Shown in pieces: positions 60,056 through 64,000 of a stretch of DNA of 64,000 bases (positions are counted from its first letter, which is position 1; each line of letters begins with the position of its first letter). The DNA is taken from positions 351,501 through 415,500 of the forward strand of contig CAJNDS010001469.1 of NCBI GenBank assembly GCA_905221605.1, read 5' to 3'. This DNA is from Symbiodinium natans. Lineage: Eukaryota; Sar; Dinophyceae; Suessiales; Symbiodiniaceae. A model generated the notes under the pieces. It was not told the DNA's origin, made no database searches, and was given only the letters and a program-made list of their open reading frames with translations. The position numbers and the translations under genes were made by a program.

Positions 60056-60150
60056 GTCCTTTGCCGGGATCTCCGGTGCTCACATCGGGGCCTGGGGTTC
60101 CGTGAGCTGAGTCAGTGCTATGAGCGTTGCTTGGCCGAAAATTCCGACAG
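60056..60150 (+). CDS. Exon-like island between two arrays
   Basis: GGGCAG|G acceptor directly downstream of the long array. Frame VLCRDLRCSHRGLGFRELSQ and CYERCLAENSD, ending where a TTTAGGG array begins. Confidence 0.45.
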
Positions 60151-60384
60151 GGGTTTAGGGTTTAGGGTTTAGGGTTTAGGGTTTAGGGTTTAGGGGTTTA
60201 GGGGTTTAGGGTTTAGGGTTTAGGGTTTAGGGTTTAGGGGGTCAGGGTTAACTGTTTAGGGGGCTTACCTGTCCTAACAGTCCGAAAAGGGTTCCGGGTT
60301 CAGGGGGTTTAGGGCTTTGGGTACCTATGTAGTATGCACTTGGGCCTTAAAGCACCCTTTAAGTTTGCATGATGGCCCGAAGCA

Positions 60385-60473
60385 GAGGCTCCAATGTGGC
60401 GCCATTTTTGGGTTAGTCATAGGGGATTCTAGTATACCACCCCAAAAAGGTACTACATAGGAGCCTTTGGGTA
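60385..60473. repeat. Family F foldback element
   Basis: AGAGGCTCCAATGTGGCGCC at left, TACTACATAGGAGCCTTTGG at right. Confidence 0.7.
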
Positions 60474-60936
60474 CATAGGGCTACTTGGAGTCGTAGCGTA
60501 GCTCGGAAAGGTGGCGAGTCTTGTGGTTGCTTTAAGGTTTACAGGGGTTTTGGGGCTGGGTTGACGGTTGAGAGAGGGTGTAAGTAGCGAGGTTTATGGG
60601 TTTAGGGTTTAGGGTTTAGGGTCCAGCCCTGACGCTGATTCCCTTATTTTGGGGTTTCGTTTCCCCTCGAAGCCCCCTTTTTTTAAAAAGAGCGGCCTTA
60701 TCTTTCCCAGGTTACTCTTGAGCCTACTTTAGCTTTTAGGGTTAGAGGGACAGCCTGGACAAGCATCATGCATCACTTGACAAGTGCTGCGCCCGCATGC
60801 TGCTGAAGGCCTTCACAAGCCCTAAACTCTAACCTTAAACCCTAAACCTTAAACCCTCAACCCTCAACCTTGTGCCCGGGACGGTTGTCAGAACGTCGGT
60901 TCTCATATAGAGTTGCCGGCTTAGGTTTTTTAAAGG

Positions 60937-61014
60937 TCCACCCAAGTCGAAACCTCGAGTAGCCCTGCACCTGAGAAGCACGCATGTCCCATGGCCAAGG
61001 ACATGTCTTTCCCG
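60937..61014 (+). CDS. Exon-like island, unknown protein
   Basis: Frame STQVETSSSPAPEKHACPMA and KDMSFPN up to a CCCTAAA array. Edges uncertain. Confidence 0.35.
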
Positions 61015-61197
61015 AACCCTAAACCCTAAACCCCAAACCCCAAACCCTAATCCCTAAACCCTTAACCCTAAACCCTAAACCCCCTGTGTTTTGTGCAGCG
61101 GGGGGAGAGGGAGAGCCGCTTCCCCCCTCAGGTTACGGCACGCTGGAGCGGGACTTCGGGGCGTCTCGGCAATAGGATGGCGGGGCTTACTTTGTTT

Positions 61198-61297
61198 AGG
61201 GTTTAGGGTTTAGGGTTTAGGGTTTAGGGTTTAGGGTTTAGGGTTTCGGGTTTCGGGTTTAGGGTTTAGGGTTTAGGGTTTAGGGTTTAGGGTTTAG
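61198..61297. repeat. TTTAGGG array
   Basis: About fourteen units, two of them TTTCGGG. Confidence 0.95.
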
Positions 61298-62194
61298 GAT
61301 CCTTAGCCTTTTTGGCTTTTTTGGGTTTCTGAATATGGCAGCCAACAATTTAGTTTTTAGCTACCCTTCTGAGTGTAGCCAAGCTTAGGTTCCAAAGCCT
61401 GCAAGCGGCAAACCCGAACTCCAAACCCTAAAGCCGCAAAACCTTAATATATCCACATATGTACACATATCATATCTGCAAAATCTATAATATATATATA
61501 TGTACATATTCATATATACACATGTTCGATTATGAACCGGACAAGTTTGCGAGTGTGAGAGTCGAAGCCCTAGAACCCTCAACCGTGCATCCCATCCCTA
61601 GGCAGGAATTGGGTTTATGATTTGGTTGAAAGGGGGGCGATCCCTTAACCCCCAAACTTTAAAAACCCTAAACCACATACCCCTGCAAAGTTCATAGTTC
61701 TTCGCAGGCATGGCCAACCTTGTGCTATAGGTGATGTCCACACTAAACCCTAAACCCTAAACCCTAAACCCTAAACCCTAAACCCTATACTTGACAGCTG
61801 TATGCAGGCTTCTGTTTTTTGGGGGGGGTCTGCCGTCGGGCTTCGGTACTTCGGTGTCGGGACACTGCAAACACGAACTGCAGCTGATGTTGTTGTCTTA
61901 TTTTGGGGCGGAATAAATACTAATAATCTTCCCTTGTGGTCCCTTTGTAAATTATGCTATAATAACCCCCCCCCCCCCAAAACAAAAAAAAACACACACA
62001 CACACACCTTGTCTTATCATTCAGGCCTCTGTATGAAGTAGTTTCACCGAGCCCACATTCCCCAATCAGATGTCACATCACACGGGATTGCGACTTCTGT
62101 TCAGCTAGTGCCCGCAGGCATCCCAGTTTTTTTCCTTATCCTTACGATATCCTGGAATCCTATAGAGCACATGTGTCGCTCCTGCATCACGCAG

Positions 62195-62249
62195 GCCGCT
62201 CTGCGCAAGATCCGCTCCGAGGACGCCGGCGGAACGCCGTCTGCGAAAG
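62195..62249 (+). CDS. Exon-like island, unknown protein
   Basis: ATCACGCAG|G acceptor, frame AALRKIRSEDAGGTPSAK, GAAAG|GTGGGA donor. Confidence 0.5.
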
Positions 62250-62489
62250 GTGGGAGTCGCGCAGGTTCAGAAGAGAGAACTGGGTTTTGGAGTACTATAC
62301 TTTAATACACTCTTTTTGGTTCTGGGTTCCTACTATAGATACTTGTACCTAAAAAGTATATACTTTTTTCCAGGGTCTACTCCAAAGGTGGGAGAAGGGA
62401 CTCGAAGGGACCCGACCTGCGCCCCTGTGCAGTTTGCACCCTTGGCTTCATATAATCCGCACGCCCTCAAAATGACCTCCAGACTTCAA

Positions 62490-62600
62490 ATGTGCCCTAA
62501 ACCTAAACCCCTAAACCCCTAAACCCCTAAACCCCTAAACCCCTAAACCCCTAAACCCCTAAACCCCTAAACCCTAAACCCTAAACCCTAAACCCAACAA
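62490..62600. repeat. CCCCTAAA octamer array
   Basis: About nine CCCCTAAA octamers, then CCCTAAA heptamers. Confidence 0.95.
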
Positions 62601-62634
62601 ACACCCTAAACCCAAAGGTGCAAACAATTGGTCG

Positions 62635-62745
62635 ATGATGGTAGCTCTTCCCCTGCTGCCGGTTTGCCCGGTGGCTGCCGCCGGCCTCGCTCTTGCCGTG
62701 GGCCTTCGCAACCGCTCTTGCTCGTCGTCGCGCCGTGGGTTTGGG
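62635..62745 (+). CDS. Candidate 5' exon with signal-type leader
   Basis: From ATG-ATG the frame reads MMVALPLLPVCPVAAAGLAL, then AVGLRNRSCSSSRRG. A hydrophobic stretch followed by an Arg/Ser-rich part resembles a secretory signal or bipartite plastid leader. Confidence 0.45.
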
Positions 62746-64000
62746 GTTTAGGGTTGGGGTTTGGGGTTTAGGGTTTAGGGGTATAACGGTGCCCCTCCTC
62801 GGTGGTTCCTACAACATGGGCCATGTACTCGTGGTGGCTGTGGAGGTATTTGTGAGCGGTACCCACTTTTGGGCAACGCCCAAGTCAGAGCCCGAACGCT
62901 GTAGCTTAGCCTGACGCGTCTTCCAAGCAGACACGCCGCTACGATCTGACAATTGACAGTCTCTGTTTTATGACAATATACTGAATTTGAGAAATTTATA
63001 GGAATTAAGTATTCTGCTACTAGCAACAATATAAGAATCTACATGTATGCTGTGTGCCGTTTTGGGCCTCGGGGCCTTAGACCTTAAGACTTGCGAGTGA
63101 CTTCTATTGCAAGTGCTAAGGGCAAGTCTGAAACCTGGTTGGGTTTAGGGTTTAGGGTTTAGGGTTTAGGGTGTAGGGTGTAGGGTGCAGGGTGTAGGGT
63201 GTAGGGTTCAGGGTTTAGGGTTTAGGGGAGCTTGTGGCCGTCCTGGCCGTCCCAGGTGCAGACCATGAGCTGCCCGGGGATGATCAAGACTGAGGGGGGG
63301 GGCCTTCGAGTGTCGGCTTCTCAGGAGAACAGAGGAAGAACACGCAAGGAGCAGCAAGCAATGTCCGTCATGGTAGCCACAACCGTATTCACGGCCCTTA
63401 CCGCAACAAAGAGAACGGTCAGGTAATCGCGTTTTTTAAAATGGTTGAATGACTGGCAGATGGGACAGCCAGCATCCGATGTGATAGCATGAGAAGTGCC
63501 AGTCGCCGTGCTGGAAGTCATCTAGCACATGACGGACGGTGCTGTTCCTTGTCGAAACAGCTTTCTCTGAGTCGTGATAAACTCCTAAGATCTGCTGAGA
63601 AGAGCTCATTGCACAGTGCAATCCTGAGCCATGCGCGTGAGTGCGGGAATCTCTGCCAGCTAATATGCGTGCTTTGCATGGAAGTTCCCTGTCAGGCAGC
63701 ACGTGCAGGCATGCTGCATGTGCGCCTCATCCCTTGCTGCCTTCCCGACCTAGGATTCCACCGCATGCGTAGCAGTGTGGCCATGCAAAGCTTGGCCCTA
63801 GACCCATCCTGTTTGTGGGCACCGGGCAAGGCTTCTGTATGTAGAGACTTCCTACTTACAGAAATCTTGTGCCTTGAGAGTCTTTGTTTTGTAACGAGGG
63901 CTATGTTGGCAGCGCGTGATTCGAAGCAGAAATGGTCACGACAGCTCTCTTGCACGCGATGAGGCGCTCTTGATGGGGAACATTGCACATATTTCGGAAC
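62746..64000. other. Right end, mostly unique sequence
   Basis: TTTAGGG/TGTAGGG arrays end at 63226. The remaining 770 bases are free of repeats and open in several frames (a 157-codon frame at 63489-63962 plus), but none shows a recognised motif, and opposite-strand frames are similarly open. Could be UTR or an unrecognised gene. Confidence 0.4.

Noticed and set aside
63489-63962. 157-codon frame at the right end
   Set aside because: Unique sequence but Cys/Leu/Ser-rich without motif; the opposite strand is about equally open, so not called as a gene.
1-64000. True chromosome end
   Set aside because: Arrays are short, scattered and in both orientations, with exons between them; no long terminal tract at either window edge.

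Overview
The window looks like nuclear DNA of a dinoflagellate. Four things point there: plant-type telomere repeats (TTTAGGG/CCCTAAA) scattered in well over a hundred places in both orientations; spliced genes whose introns mostly begin with GC or GA rather than GT and end in AG followed by G; many short inverted-repeat (foldback) elements; and a Ty1/copia retrotransposon carrying extra domains that I recall from Symbiodiniaceae elements. No rRNA, tRNA, CRISPR array, promoter or polyadenylation signal could be supported.

Most coding sequence lies in small exons between repeats, so long open frames miss it. By joining islands that end at AG|G acceptors and GT/GC/GA donors I read five plus-strand gene fragments. 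(1) About 6.4-12.8 kb: a TIR-like, multi-pass membrane protein with an SHDW motif. (2) About 15.7-20.3 kb: the C-terminal half of a GH47 alpha-1,2-mannosidase, ending in TTEAHPL. (3) About 24.0-29.0 kb: a HAD-type phosphatase with a DCDGT motif. (4) About 50.0-52.7 kb: a PB1-domain protein. (5) About 57.8-58.7 kb: an EF-hand protein. Some two dozen further exon-like islands, also mostly plus strand, are listed at lower confidence. All recognised host genes point the same way, as expected for unidirectional dinoflagellate gene arrays.

Between 29769 and 38051, on the minus strand, lies a nearly complete 8.3-kb copia element. It has short LTRs (112/115 bp), a 5-bp duplication (ACCCT) in frame with a telomere-repeat array, a primer-binding site, Gag with a zinc knuckle and protease, and a pol region with integrase, reverse transcriptase and RNase H. 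Between protease and integrase it carries a predicted 2-oxoglutarate/Fe(II) oxygenase-like domain, SAP/ExoX-like segments and a possible methyltransferase-like domain. One in-frame TAG and several frame changes suggest it is decayed, or that the assembly has errors.

The introns and spacers consist mainly of telomere-like arrays and at least six foldback families (called A-F here). Several arrays are flanked by 10-20 bp direct duplications, so they arrived as insertions. One 71-bp case in the TIR-like gene duplicates 13 bp of exon and thereby makes its own GA donor and AG|G acceptor: a telomere-repeat introner. Other notable sequence includes a homopyrimidine block of about 930 bp inside a GH47 intron, many poly-C/poly-G runs, and arrays with their own variant units (CCCTAAG, CCCCTAAA, AAAACCCT).
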